Under the pieces are notes generated by a model that ran no database searches, was not told the DNA's origin, and saw only the letters and a program-made list of their open reading frames with translations. Made by a program: the position numbers and the translations under genes. Positions 44,975 through 56,734 of a stretch of DNA of 64,000 nt are shown here, piece by piece. The stretch comes from Sacculina carcini (lineage: Eukaryota > Arthropoda > Thecostraca > Sacculinidae). The stretch spans positions 2,703,001 through 2,767,000 of the forward strand of contig OU696583.1 of the NCBI GenBank assembly GCA_916048095.2, given 5' to 3'. Position 1 is the stretch's first letter. Each line of letters begins with the position of its first letter.

Positions 44975-46672
44975 AACAAACAAACAACAAACCATGTATT
45001 TGGTATAGTGCACTAATTTGCAAAGGCGCGAAAAAGTACAAAATATATCAAAATATGGTATATAAAGTGATAGGGGCTCAAAAAGAACAAAATTATATGA
45101 GCTGAAGTGAAAAGGCACAAAAAAATCAAGACCAGGAAGTATATACAACAATCGAGAAAATCAAGAAAATATATACAGCGCATGATCAGAGGCGAGAAAA
45201 AATAAAAAATGGGATCAGAGAATGCAGCTGACAGAGAAAATATTTAATTTTGGGGTTGAGAGATAAGCCAAAAAAGAGTATCAGCAATTTGTATAGGGGT
45301 AAGTGGGCGGCGACGGAAGAAACAGTAAGTATATATGAAGGGATGCCGGAAAGGAAGAGAAGGATTTTTTTCAGTAGAATGTGATGAGGAAGAGAGTTAT
45401 AAAGTCGGGGAGCAAAAAAGTAGAAGGATTTGGCTGACCAGTTAGACTCGTGGTCTGCAGGGGGACATACGAGGGGCACAGGACGGCGACTTAAAGGACG
45501 ATCAGAGGGAGTTAGAAGCGAATACAGGTAAGAAGGTGGAGAAGGAGTATGGAGAAGTTTATAGACAATGCAGAACAGCTTATGGTGGATCCTGGACAGA
45601 GCAGGCAACCAGCCAAGTTTACGAATATGGGCGGATGTGGGTGACTTGGGGGGAAGACGAAGGACAAAGCGGCAAGAAAGATTTATTATCGACTGGAGAG
45701 AGCGGATGGATTTTAGAGGAAGGTGAAAAAATAAAGAATTGCAGTAATCGATATGCGAAAAATATATGAATTAACTAGGAGTAGAGCGGATGCCTCATCA
45801 AGATGAAAGCGGATCGGGTACAATTGACGTAAACAAAACGGCAGGAACGTGTAATTTTGAAAATGTGTTGAGCGAATGTCAGTGTGGGGTCAAATTGGAC
45901 TCCTAGATTACGAATCTGTGAGGAAAAAAGTATATCTACTGAGCATGGAGTAATTTTGAGAGGATGGAAAATCAGATAAACAGTTTTCCTAGGGTTCAGT
46001 AGAAGATTTCGAGAGTGTGCCCATTCAGCTACGTGGGAGAGAACTTTAGGAATTAGGTTAGTATTGGCCAAAGAAAAAGGAAAATATATTTGTATGTCAT
46101 CCGCATATATGTGAAAGGAGATGGGATAGCTGCGGAGAATAGGACAGAGGGAGGAAATGTACAGATTAAAAAGAAGAGGACCGAGAAGGGAGCCCTGTGG
46201 GACTCTGGATTCAAGTGGTCGAGGTGAGGAAAGTTCAAAATTACAGCGCACAGAATAGGAGTGATCAGTGAGATAGGAGGACATGAGACATAGCGCCGAG
46301 GAGGAGACACCAATATGGCATAGGTCATCACAAATAATTGAGTGGTTGATGAGGTCGAATGCTGAGGAAAAGTCAAGAGAGATGAAGAGAACAGATTGAC
46401 CTGAAAAGAAAGAAGCGAAAATGACATTCAGTAGAGACAGAAGGAGGGTTTCAGTTGAATGATTAGAGACAAAGCCAGACTGACAGGGATCGAGAGCAGA
46501 ATATATACAAGGGCGAAGTTGAGAAAGGATAGCAGCTTCCAAAAGTATAGAAGGCAGAGGGAGCAAGGAGATGGGTCTGTAACTGCTCGGAGTGTTGGCA
46601 TCAAGGGGAGGTTTCTTAAAAATGGGAGAAACAATGGCATGCTTGGAGGCCAGAAAAGTCCAGTTTCAGCAT
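44975..46672 (-). mobile_element. L2-like LINE, reverse transcriptase to 3' tail, 5'-truncated and frameshifted
   Basis: Going down the minus strand from 46672: SPIFKKPPLDANTPSSYRPI (palm entry), LEAAILSQLRPCI, FISLDFSSAFDLINHSII with the first catalytic Asp, PQGSLLGPLLFNLYISSL, FHIYADDIQIYFPF with the catalytic YADD, WAHSRNLLLNPRKTVYLIF and RNLGVQFDPTLTFAQHIF. After a stop near 45775 and frame changes come HHKLFCIVYKLLHTPSPPSY and FAPRLYNSLPHHI. The end runs into a TATAGTGCAC-type block and (TTTG)n near 44975-45015. Endonuclease and ORF1 are absent. This is the best-preserved LINE in the window. Confidence 0.9.
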
Positions 46673-46688
46673 TCGAAAGTTTCATCGG

Positions 46689-46864
46689 CAGTGGCAACGC
46701 CAGGGAAACTTGGAGGAGCTGAAACTATCCCAAAAATGTTCCAAGCTCTCCCCTTGAACTCCTCCAAGAACATCCTTACCAAGCATTTCGAGTGTAGTTC
46801 CTCATGTTTCGCCAAGCTCTCGCCAATATTTTTCTTCACTGGAAAAATCCTGGCGCCGCTCTTG
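46689..46864 (-). mobile_element. MITE family 1
   Basis: CAGTGGCAACGCCAGGGAAA to CCTGGCGCCGCTCTTG. Interior AAGCATTTCGAGTGTAGTTC. It lies directly at the 5' truncation of the LINE. Confidence 0.87.
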
Positions 46865-47082
46865 TTTGACGCTGAAATCATTTTGCACACGTATACTATA
46901 TTTCCGTATAGAAGAGGACGTACACGTTGAAAGTGTACCGTTTTTATCAAACAAGAATCGCACATAATACAAGACTTTATGACAGATGTCACATAAAGAC
47001 ATTCAGTAGTGTACTTCTACGTTGCTTTTTGTACGTCTGGTCGGGAGTGTTCTGATTTTGCTAGTGTTTTACGGCTTTATTT

Positions 47083-47084
<2 letters not shown>

Positions 47085-47176
<92 letters not shown>
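47085..47176. repeat. (CA)n microsatellite, ~46 units
   Basis: Uninterrupted CA run. Confidence 0.98.
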
Positions 47177-47178
<2 letters not shown>

Positions 47179-47508
47179 CGCTAAGCCGGCAAATTACTCT
47201 TGTGCGCCGCTGCGCTGGTGCTAAACAAATAGACTCTCGACAGGAAATTGTCTCGAGGACGTGAATGTAAACAGTACACAATGCGATATGATAGCTGGCT
47301 GGATTATACAACTGGCGTTAGAAGTGGCACCGCCGTTGCCAGGTGGCCAAACACTTGACTTCTTTTGAGAACAAACAACTGAGACTTCAGAGACTTCTTT
47401 GAGACTTCTTGAGGAGTTTCTCTGAGGCCTTATTCACGCCCCGTCAACCACAAAATACGGCTAGTGGAAGTTTTCTGCACGGCGCTCACTTTGCTCCGCT
47501 CCTTGAAG

Positions 47509-47709
47509 CAGTGGCGGTTCCAAGGGTGAGGAGCTTCTCGGAGGGGCTGAGGCCTTCCGCATATGTGCCAAGTTCCTCCTGAGCCCTTTGAAAAAATCAT
47601 GATCATGAGCATTTCTAGTGTAGTTCCCGTCATGTTTCACCAAGTCCCGCATTTTTCCTTAGCTCCCCCCCTCCCAGCCCCCAGCGAAAAAATCCTTGCG
47701 TCGCCAATG
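47509..47709 (-). mobile_element. MITE family 1 with visible target duplication
   Basis: CAGTGGCGGTTCCAAGGG to CCTTGCGTCGCCAATG. Flanks CCTTGAAG and CTTTGGAG match at 6 of 8 positions, both differences being transitions. Confidence 0.87.
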
Positions 47710-48073
47710 CTTTGGAGTCATATTGGCAACAGAAAAAAGATGAAAATGCTGTGGATTGCCGACCGGAACATAACTATAAATTAACATAAATATAGAACAT
47801 AACATAAATTTAGAACGACTGGAAAATTGCCGACCCTTGGATATTGCACATCGTCAGCATCATCACATTTGTAGATTTTCCAGTCGGGCTAAATTTTTCA
47901 ATGACTAATTTCGATCAAAAGTGGAAAAAGAATTAACTTACAATACATAAAAATAACGACTTGAACCATTCAAGAATAAAATACAATTCAAAATGGTAAA
48001 GCACTGAAGAGTCGAGGTAATCTATCCCGCTGAAGAGTCGATGAAATATCTATCCCGGTGCATCTTGAACGAG

Positions 48074-48314
48074 CAGGAGCGGATCCAGAGTCCAATTTGG
48101 GGTGGGGGGACTGAATTTTATATAAAAATATATATACACACATTTACAAACGCATTATGCACGAATATGTTTTGCGATAATGCTTATATCAACAAACTCT
48201 ACACACAATTATTTTCCTTGACCACTTTTAGTGAATCTCTTGGTTATGAGGAGTTGATGGAAACATTTAGTGGAGGGGGGCTTCAGCCCCCTGAGCCCCC
48301 TGGATCTGCCAGTG
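48074..48314 (+). mobile_element. MITE family 2
   Basis: CAGGAGCGGATCCAGAGTCC to CCCTGGATCTGCCAGTG. Interior GAATATGTTTTGCGATAATG and TTTTAGTGAATCTCTTGGTT match. Confidence 0.87.
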
Positions 48315-48319
48315 TGAAC

Positions 48320-49348
48320 GAAGACTTGATCGTGTGCCTTCCAAGAATGATGAAAAGACTAAATGGAAGAATCATTTTGCGGACGATCTCTTCACATCGT
48401 AATGCAGCTTGGCTGATTTCAATAAGCAAGGCGATATGTTTACCTTGTCGTTATTCAACATCAAAAGACTATAGGATTCGCCAAGCCCAATAATCGACAC
48501 TGTTTGTGAGCGTGCTGGCAGTGTCAAATGGGAAATCGCCCCCGTGTATGTGTGTGTGTGTGTGTGTCCGTGTGTTGGGAGGCGAATCAACGCCCCAACG
48601 ACAACCGCGCCAGAATCGTCTGCAAATTGAGTCTGGCCTGCGCTGCAGCCGCCTCCGCTAAGCTCTCCTGTTGACGCACGGTCGTTGGCGTTCTTTTATC
48701 TCGGTAGATTTCATTAGATTGTGTCCACACAATTGTGCAGTGTTTATTGTCGACTCACTGGCCGTCGGCAAGCAGACGTGCACGTGCCGGCTGTAGGTTG
48801 GCACACGCGCACGCATACAGGCACGTGTGGCGCGCGGGATATGCCTCGGGCCGCTCCACCCAATAATATGTTAATTGTGTTTGCCAACACGCAAAGCGTC
48901 GGTCGTACTATTGGCAGCCACCTCTCTCCGCTCTCCCACTTTCATCTGCTGTACTCTGTGATCTTCGCTGAGTCATTAAACGCCCATTCGATTGCATCTA
49001 ACACAATTTGGCCGGCGCACACACGCGCGGCAAGCGTGTGTCAGTGAGCAAATCACGACCGCTTAACGACGCGGTTGGCCACGCCAATGTTGCCAGTTGT
49101 CGGTGCTGCCAAACGGACTGGCAGCACAAACGCGGCAAATTTGCGCCAAAGTTTGTTCGGCTGTCTCAATTCAGCGCTGATTATGTTCAAGTACAGCTCT
49201 CTCTCCCTCTCTGTGTATGTGTGGGCGTGTGAGAGAGATTGAGAGAGAGAGAGAACTGTGTGTTGATTGTTGAAAGGACGAGTTAGCAGACATTACGAAC
49301 GTAACAAGTGTCTTCTAATGCACTGTATCTGTCTGACTCGTCTCCATT

Positions 49349-49350
<2 letters not shown>
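48320..49350. other. GC-richer unique-looking stretch
   Basis: Apart from a short TG tract near 48545 and GAGAGA near 49230, I see no repeat family. 48590-49190 is GC-richer than most of the window. It sits about 2.4 kb downstream of the rx-like 3' exon on rx's strand, so it could hold cis-regulatory sequence of the rx-otp interval. No exon recognised. Confidence 0.3.

Positions 49351-49352
<2 letters not shown>

Positions 49353-49420
<68 letters not shown>
49353..49420. repeat. (CA)n microsatellite
   Basis: Uninterrupted CA run of about 34 units. Confidence 0.97.
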
Positions 49421-49428
<8 letters not shown>

Positions 49429-49505
49429 CAGTGCATTGGAGCCAAACCGCCCCTGCCCGACTTCAGTGTTGCAGCCGCTAATGATCGAACCTATGCAGCC
49501 ACAGC

Positions 49506-49710
49506 CAGTGGCGGCGTCAGAATTTCCCCCAAGGGGGGGGGGGGGGGGCTGCAAGGGCTGCAATATGCAAGGATTGGCGAAATATGAGGAACTGCACTTG
49601 AAATGTTTACGGGCAAGATTTTGGGTAAGAGCTTAAGGGGGTACATTTTTATTGGTGGTGGGGGGACTTGGGTCAACTCCAGAACCTGCCCTTCCTTAGA
49701 GCCGCCACTG
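49506..49710 (+). mobile_element. MITE family 1 with visible target duplication
   Basis: CAGTGGCGGCGTCAGAATTT to AGAGCCGCCACTG, with an internal poly-G tract. Flanks GCCACAGC and GACACAAC match at 6 of 8. Confidence 0.88.
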
Positions 49711-49932
49711 GACACAACAGATATACAGAGCTATTGAGCTATTGAGCTATTGAGCTAGACCAATAGCAGCAGACGGCAGCTGGCATAATTCACCAATCAC
49801 GATGGATTGTTGCTGGGAGATTGAATCATCAATGTTGATGTGATGATTGCCGCTACCCGAGCACGACTTGGAATGTGTATAATGTGCGCATTTGCACAGT
49901 GTGCGTGCATAATTTCACTGATTGCAATCAGA

Positions 49933-50215
49933 GCCGATACAAGCTATAATGCCCCCCCTCCCCCCCCCCCGATTATAAACGGAGCACCATTTTAATAGGG
50001 AAATTTATTTTAGGAAATTGCAGTTACGAGCAGCCCCTCGGTCTCCGGGGGATTCACGGTACTTTTATGCGCTACTTTATGATAAATTTAAAGTTTATAC
50101 AACGGGCCCCTCAACTCGTGAGGCAACGGGGCCCCTCAACACGTGAGGCAACGGGGCCCCTCAACACTCGGGACCCCCGGCCGGAAGGTTCGGAGGGCGG
50201 CTTCTACGGCTCTGT
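49933..50215 (+). repeat. Dispersed repeat 'R3' with a 25-bp tandem block
   Basis: Shares AGCAGCCCCTCGGTCTCCGG and CGCTACTTTATGATAAATTT with 38592-38790. At about 50099-50168 a 25-bp unit containing GTGAGGCAACGGGGCCCCTC is repeated about three times. Confidence 0.75.
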
Positions 50216-50342
50216 TTGTATTTGTAATATTGTAACTCATATAATTTGCACATATATTTGTACATCTGTGAATGTACCATTGTGAGTCAACAGTTGTGTA
50301 TTCTTGTGCAGTTAAATACCCAATATTATACCCTCTCCCCAG

Positions 50343-50589
50343 CACTGGCGCATCCAGAGGGGACGCTCAGGAGGCTTAAGCTCCCAAAAATGTTTTCATC
50401 AACTCCTCATGACCAAGAGGTTCACTAAAGGGAGTGGAAATTTTTTTTTCTAGAATTTGCTGATATAAGCCTTTTTGCAAGGACGTTGTATGATGACGCA
50501 TGCACATGACTGATCGCCCCCAAGATGCAGCCTCCCCTCCAAAAAAAGAATTCATCCCGTCCCAAAGCTGCACTCTGGATCCGCCCCTG
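50343..50589 (-). mobile_element. MITE family 2
   Basis: CACTGGCGCATCCAGAGGGG to GCACTCTGGATCCGCCCCTG. Interior GAATTTGCTGATATAAGC and GCACATGACTGATCGCCCC match. Confidence 0.87.
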
Positions 50590-51550
50590 CTTACCAGCCC
50601 TCAAACCATACACACATTCACAGGATGTATTCAGAGGGACACACAGCAAATTTTCGCAATGTCTATATATTCAATAAATAAGTCGATACTCAGTATTGCG
50701 TGGTCACTCCAGTAACAGTTTCGTACAGTCGCTAGTCTGACTCGGTTGTGTTTTAATCAACAAATACTCTATATAATGTTCTCATTGTGCGTTTGAAGCA
50801 TATTCCACCACACGCGCCCATGTGAATGCCAGGGTACATTATTTTCATGCAAACGTGATGGTTCCTAAGAGAATGGTTTAGTTTGAAGGGAAAATACTGT
50901 CACAAAATTCGGTCGGTAATAAACAACGGAAACACACAATTTTTCTTTAAGAAATCAAATTCTCAAAGTTTAGTGGAGAAGTTGTAGGTGTTTCATACAA
51001 GTTATTTCCGATTCCTATTTGGCGTTCGATGCGTTCGTTTGTACAACATTCAGCGTTTCATAGTTGATCACAAACTATCCGAGAAAACAGTGTCTGAATC
51101 ATTGATAATACAACGAGCATATTTCATCGCTTGCATTTGCAGTATGCAACGGGGATGTTGCAAATTTATATTAAATACCATTGTCCTTCAGCCTAAATAT
51201 ATATGAAATACCATTGTCCTTAGATACCATTTGCTTAAAAAACACGTATTTTGCCGAACCATTCGATGTGAAACAACGAATCCAATATACAGTACAAATA
51301 CAGCATCTACCTATCACTTTGAGTACGCAAAGCTCTTGAGAGTGTGTCATGAAAACTTCTTGCAAAATCCGTCTTCTCAGCCACGCCAACAGCCGGCGAT
51401 ATTCTTGATTATATTTCTTCTGCTGCTGCGCACGCCGTGGTAGCATTTATTTGCTTTCGATGATCTGTTATGGTACGAAAAAAATCGAGTCAACAATTAG
51501 TGCGGTCAATGAAACTGACTTTCAAGAAATCCAGTCATTCACTCGTCCCA
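50590..51550. other. Likely rx 3' flank / UTR
   Basis: No recognised repeat or gene. On the minus strand this follows the rx-like stop codon, so it should contain its 3' UTR or, if the exon is spliced further, its next intron. AATAAA-like signals are present but not decisive. Confidence 0.35.
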
Positions 51551-51555
51551 GTTCT

Positions 51556-52002
51556 CTACGCCCGCTGATCTACTTCGCTCAACGTGCTGCGAGTCGCTGG
51601 AGAATGAGATGGCTCTGCGACCGAGCTGCTCCGGGACGCCGGCGGTGTCTGCACAGGCAGCTGTCGCGGCATTCGACCGAGAGAATCGTCGATCAGGGAT
51701 GAGGAGATGACGCCCGTCGTTCTCCCGGGCAGATGAGTGCCGGCGGCCGGTAGATAACTTGGATACGGAGTGTGGGGCTGTGCGAGGTATCCGGGCAAGG
51801 CGTGCATCATCAGACTGGACGGCAACAGACTTCCGGCCAGCCATGGCTCTAAACTGACGGCCAGTGAAGGGAGATGTGCTATGGCAGCGGCCGACGGAGG
51901 ACCGGAAGGTCCGCCCAGCGGAAATTCGTGCTGAAGTCGCAGCTGGCTCGCCTCCATCTTCTCCTGTCGTCTCCATTTGGCACGTCGGTTCTGAAACCAT
52001 AC
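51556..52002 (-). CDS. rx: Retinal homeobox (Rx/Rax)-like gene, 3' exon: homeodomain helix 3 and C-terminal tail
   Basis: The minus strand has the acceptor TTTTGCAACAG followed by GTATGG, coding VWFQNRRAKWRRQEK, which is homeodomain residue 47 onward. RRAKWRRQEK is typical of Rx. Downstream, VSLEPWLAG, HALPGYLAQP and PYPSYLPA correspond to the LEPWL, LPGF and YPSYL motifs of Rx proteins, the eye and forebrain selector family. The frame ends at TAG (51558-51556) after SEVDQRA. The C-terminal OAR motif usual in Rax is not seen in this exon. It may be lost, or lie in a further exon reached from a weak donor such as GAA|GTAGAT. The upstream exon with helices 1-2 was not found and should lie at a higher coordinate on the minus strand. 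The intron position (46/47) is the same as in the otp-like exon. Confidence 0.85.
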   Translation of the reverse strand, partial: VWFQNRRAKWRRQEKMEASQLRLQHEFPLGGPSGPPSAAAIAHLPSLAVSLEPWLAGSLLPSSLMMHALPGYLAQPHTPYPSYLPAAGTHLPGRTTGVISSSLIDDSLGRMPRQLPVQTPPASRSSSVAEPSHSPATRSTLSEVDQRA

Positions 52003-52009
52003 CTGTTGC

Positions 52010-52357
52010 AAAACAGCATTGAAAGCCCATCAGAAACGAATGAAATCCTCCGAGCCAATAGCTATCTAGCTTGGAGACAAGAATAGAATTACATTGCCCA
52101 GAACTCTAAAAGATTTCCATTCGTCTTCTATCTGGCAGACAAAGCGCCATGTTTAGCATAGTTCTCTGTTTGTTTCCTTCAGAAATTTGCACTAGTACCA
52201 ATAGTCGACCGAGTATTGCCAGTTTAATGATACACATATATTTTTTTAATCCTTATATGGATTGCAAAAATGTACTTGCATATCTACGCATGTACGCATG
52301 CATTTGAATGTTCCGTGAGTGTGTGCGTGTTCATATGGTCTGTCTGTATGTGTTTGG

Positions 52358-52398
<41 letters not shown>

Positions 52399-52399
52399 T

Positions 52400-52439
<40 letters not shown>

Positions 52440-53025
52440 CTGGCTCTGTGAATGTAGCGACAAACATCGAGGAATGTGAAGCGTGATAGCCTGGCTATAC
52501 CAAACCAATGCACACAACGAATGCACAAATCTCATGCACATACAAACACACACACTGTCTCTAACTCACAAACACACACGAACACGGACAGACACATGCA
52601 CAAGAATTGGCCGTTTGTAACTGGATATCAGATGAGACTGCGCCGATGCCCGAACACAGCGGGACATATCACCGGCTCCATTATCAGCCAACACAATGCC
52701 AGCGTGAATTAGCTCGATCACAACGCCGACGCTCTCGCACACGCTCTAATAGGACTCGGCTTGCTCCGCTTCCACTCGACGAGTGCGGGCAAGCGGAGCC
52801 GAATCAAATGGACAGAGCGAAAGGGCAAAAGAATCTGTGAACTGGCCGAGAGAAAGAGTACTGAGTGGTGAAGAGTCTGTATATGCTGCTGTCCTGTCTG
52901 TGTCGGGGCGGGTACGAGATGATCGGGATGGAGATGTGCACGCAAGATTACCGCGTCGCCGCGATGTGATGTGAGGACGCGCCGAGCACCAAAGCAAAAA
53001 TACCACTGGGGGCGGTTGCTGCTGA
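52010..53025. other. rx intron or upstream region with TG microsatellite
   Basis: TG tract at about 52358-52438 with TTTG interruptions and CA-rich sequence after it. 52600-53000 is GC-richer, with no recognised exon. The missing rx homeobox 5' exon was not identified here. Confidence 0.4.
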
Positions 53026-53027
53026 TG

Positions 53028-53294
53028 CAGGAGCGCATCCAGGGTGCATTTTTTGTGGGGGGCTGTATTATGTATGAGTGACTAGGTAGCGTGTGAAGGG
53101 TGTGACTTGGGTCTTTTTTCAATGGTATATACACACATCTACACATACAATAATGTACGAATACGCTTTGCGATAATACTACAGAACAATATTTCTTGAC
53201 CTTTTTTAGCGAGACTCTCGGTTATGAGGAGTAGATGGAAATATTTTTATTTGAGGGGGGTTCAGCCCCTAAGCCCCCTCTGGATCCGCCAATG
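53028..53294 (+). mobile_element. MITE family 2
   Basis: CAGGAGCGCATCCAGGGTGC to CCTCTGGATCCGCCAATG. Interior GAATACGCTTTGCGATAATA and GTTATGAGGAGTAGATGG match. Confidence 0.87.
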
Positions 53295-53624
53295 TGACGC
53301 TGCTGCTGCTGCCTACGCCATTGGACCAATAACCAGCTGCATGGCCAAGCATGCACGTGCAGCCAGCGTGAACTGGTTCCCAGCGGTCGATTGCGCTCAG
53401 CGCGCGGGACATTTGTTGAGGGACATTTCCGTCGGCCGCGTGTAAGCCGACACTAGCTGAGGCCGCCGCTAATTACAAGTGCTCCCTGGTTGTGAATTGT
53501 GAATAAACGCCGGGGCAGTGAAAGAGAATTGTGATGCGGCAGCACGACGCCGTGTTGATCTGCAGTAGAGCAATTGAAACGACGTGCGCGCGTCGGTAAA
53601 CATCCAGCGCACAGTTCGGCGCGG

Positions 53625-53960
53625 CAGTGGCGAAGCTAGGCTGTCTGCCGGCAGGGGAGGTAATTTTTTGCTACCCTCCGCCATGTATGCTTGAGGGCCA
53701 CTTAGCCGTAAGAGACTGTGCGTTTCATCACGACTGTTAAGGGAATTAGCAAGTCCATATGTCGATATAGCTGAAAAGACGAACACCTTGTAATAGTGAA
53801 TGCTTCCAGTCACCTAATCGGAGAATATGATGAAGTAGTATATTAAGAAATGCTGCTCAGATATACCGTTAATTCAACGTTTTCAGCAGCTCTTGTGCCG
53901 CCCCCTAAATCATGCAGCCCGAGGTTGACCGCCCCCCGGCATCCCCACGCTTTGCCACTG
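53625..53960. mobile_element. MITE family 3 (CAGTGGCGAAGCTAGG termini), 336 bp
   Basis: CAGTGGCGAAGCTAGG and ...CCACGCTTTGCCACTG are inverted. Flanks CGGCGCGG and CAGTGTGG match at 5 of 8, all differences being transitions. It shares only the CAGTGGCG start with families 1 and 2. Confidence 0.7.
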
Positions 53961-54520
53961 CAGTGTGGTCGGCTAGTGGGAAACGGGGATGTTACGTCTA
54001 GGGTACGTTTTGTCTAGCTTCTGTCCCGGCTCATTCTATTTCTTTGTTAGGTCATATAAGGCTGGATTAGGATAGATTAGTTAGGCTGGGCTAGTTAGAA
54101 CGTGCCCTGGTTTCCGCTAAAGCAAGTACCGGTCACAAGATATCTTCCTGGTTTGATAGCCAACATGTTAACTGTTGGTCATTGGTCATACACGTATTTG
54201 CAAATGATTGAAGCGTGTACTGGAACGTCCGAAGCTTGTGAATCAGCTTAGGTAGATACCCGGCAGGACATTGAAATATTTCGTAGGTCTGCAAGTACAA
54301 GAAACAGCAATCTAACGAGAAATACAAGGTGATCTTAGCTGGTATGAGATGTAGTGAAGACAAACGCAATAACGCACAATGGGACAGATGGCTGACTTAA
54401 ATCCGAGCAAAGTGGTGGCCCAGTGGAGCGGCTTCTTGAACGCAGCCTTTCCGAATAACTCAGTGTTTAATAAGCTTCAATTATCCTGGCTCAAGAAGGT
54501 CCTTATCTTATACATCATAC

Positions 54521-54702
54521 CAGTGTCGGTGCCTATTTTTTGTGCAGAAGCTGAGGAGGGGCTAAGGAAAAAGATGCGATTGCTTGGCGAAATATGAAGA
54601 ACTACACTCGAAATGTTCATGGTCAGGATTTTGGGGGCTCAGGAGAGATTGTCACACTTTGGGAAGCTTCAGCCCCCCAGCTCCCTTTTGGCGCCGTCAC
54701 TG
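54521..54702 (+). mobile_element. MITE family 1
   Basis: CAGTGTCGGTGCC to TTTTGGCGCCGTCACTG. Interior GAACTACACTCGAAATGTTC. Confidence 0.85.
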
Positions 54703-55493
54703 TTTTATACTGTTGAAACGCCTGATGATGTTTGTCCATGAATTTCTTGCTCAATTAGCTCTACTCAATTGCAAGCTGTTTTAGGTCGCTTCATCCGTTC
54801 ATCTTGAATATCTACTGAACACATTGCTTGCATGCTTCAATTTGCACATCGCTCTTACTCCATTTATATCTTTCGGCAGACAGAAAACACAACGTAATCC
54901 GTGAGCCGCCTACATTTTCTGTGTCTTAAGCATTCGCAACAACAGGAAATCCGCGTGAATTTAAGCATTGGTAGAGCATTAAACCCGTAGAGCATTGTTT
55001 TCCAGCCTGGAGTACATCACCTCCGGGGGCGATTATTAGATAAATTACAGCTGCCGAGAATTACCTCCTGGGAGAAATTTAGCAATTTTTCGGGAGTAAT
55101 GGAGAGGTGCGAAAGAAACGAGAATTCCTCAACTAGCTCCAAATATGCAACTCCAACCATCTCACTGATACACTTGACATCTTTGATGAGTCATTAGAGA
55201 TGCAAAATATACTAACACAATACATAAAATAAATTATCACCAGTGCCTTAGTTTAGCCATACATATATCAATGCTGACAACATTTTGTTAAAGGAGGAAC
55301 ATGTTTAATATGGCATAACAAATTGGTTAACAAGCCGTTGGGAACCACTGTCCGTAGAAGCATCATTGGCTCACTCTGCACCTGACATAACGTGCCCGTG
55401 CCGGTCGATCGAATGTGAAGATGATTGACACGCTCCTTAGACGCGGCAGCCACACACATCACATCACCATTCAACAGCGACAGTCGACTAATT

Positions 55494-55556
<63 letters not shown>

Positions 55557-56187
55557 GAGCATGCGGAGCCTATAGGACTTAACCACCGGCAGTCCATCAG
55601 GAGTGGCTTTTGGAAAAGAATTAAGATGTGCCTGATAGTAAACGGTGGTGGTTGATTAAGTCGACATTCAGGACCGGAGGTAGCGAGGCAGCGGGCGATA
55701 AGTGGGCGCGATTATCAGCGTGAAATGCTGCCAGTCAGGACAGGCGACAAATTAGCCGGCGACTTATGGATTTCACCAGACATTTGGCGAAATTACAAAA
55801 TTGACAACCGGCAGTGAAGTTCCACCAAAATCTACCTCCACTTCTCGAATTTCTCGCATAAATATTGTTTTAATTTAGAGAATAAAATTAGTCATTATGG
55901 ATGCTCATAAGTAAAGACAAATTTAGTGACACGGTCATAGACACGGTCAAGTACACACACAAACACGCAGGACTACGCACGTGCTCCGGAAATGATCAAA
56001 ATATTAAACAAAATCAAGCATGTGTATTGACTGATTACACTATTTTACAACGAAATTGAAGCAAGCACAAGAATACCCGCTCTTATATCATTTAGGGGTG
56101 CTGAATTCAAATTTGAAATCCGTTTTTACTCATCGTCTCTGGTTATTTATACATGCATATTGTGCATTTAGTGAATATACGGTACAT
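54703..56187. other. Non-coding stretch with a (CA)n microsatellite
   Basis: A clean CA run lies at about 55495-55555. Otherwise no gene or repeat recognised. Confidence 0.4.
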
Positions 56188-56547
56188 AAAGGTTAAAGGT
56201 TAAGTGGCATAAGTGGCATAAGTGGCATAAAGGTAAGTGGCAGCTGCTACACGGGAAGAAGCCGAAGCTTGTGAACACACAGGCGTGCCCCGTGCAGCTC
56301 GCTGCCACCGCAGAACCGACCCTCTCCACGCTATGGCGCCGCAAGGAAGTAAGACGTATTAGAGAGGGCCGCCTCCCCAGAATGCATGATACAACTCATG
56401 ACTGATATCGGGTACCATCATTTTCTGCTGGGTGTACAGGGGCTGTGGGATTGTAGAATTCGCCCAATGAAATTCTGCTCCGCCGGGTTTCGAACCACGG
56501 ACCTCCCGCTTGTGAGGCGGGTGTACTAACAACTGCACCACGGAGTC
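56188..56547 (-). mobile_element. tRNA-derived SINE, copy 4
   Basis: On the minus strand the head GACTCCGTGGTGCAGTTGTT starts at 56547 with B box GGTTCGAAACC. The body is as in the other copies. The tail has (AAGTGGCAT)n-like and (TTAACCTTT) units (56190-56240). The A box is slightly decayed. Confidence 0.92.
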
Positions 56548-56734
56548 CACATATAGGCGTATTTGCATTTAGTGTGAATTCTAATATTATGATACTTATG
56601 GCTTATCTTTTGCTATTATGCACTCAATATAAGTGATATCATGACAATATACATATAATTATATATCATGACGGATTTTAGCAGTTTGAGGGATCGAAAC
56701 AAAGACCTTACTTACTTTTTCAACATAAGAAATA

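Noticed and set aside
51539..52030. Alternative 163-codon minus frame over the rx exon
   Set aside because: It is out of frame with the homeodomain and shows no family motif.
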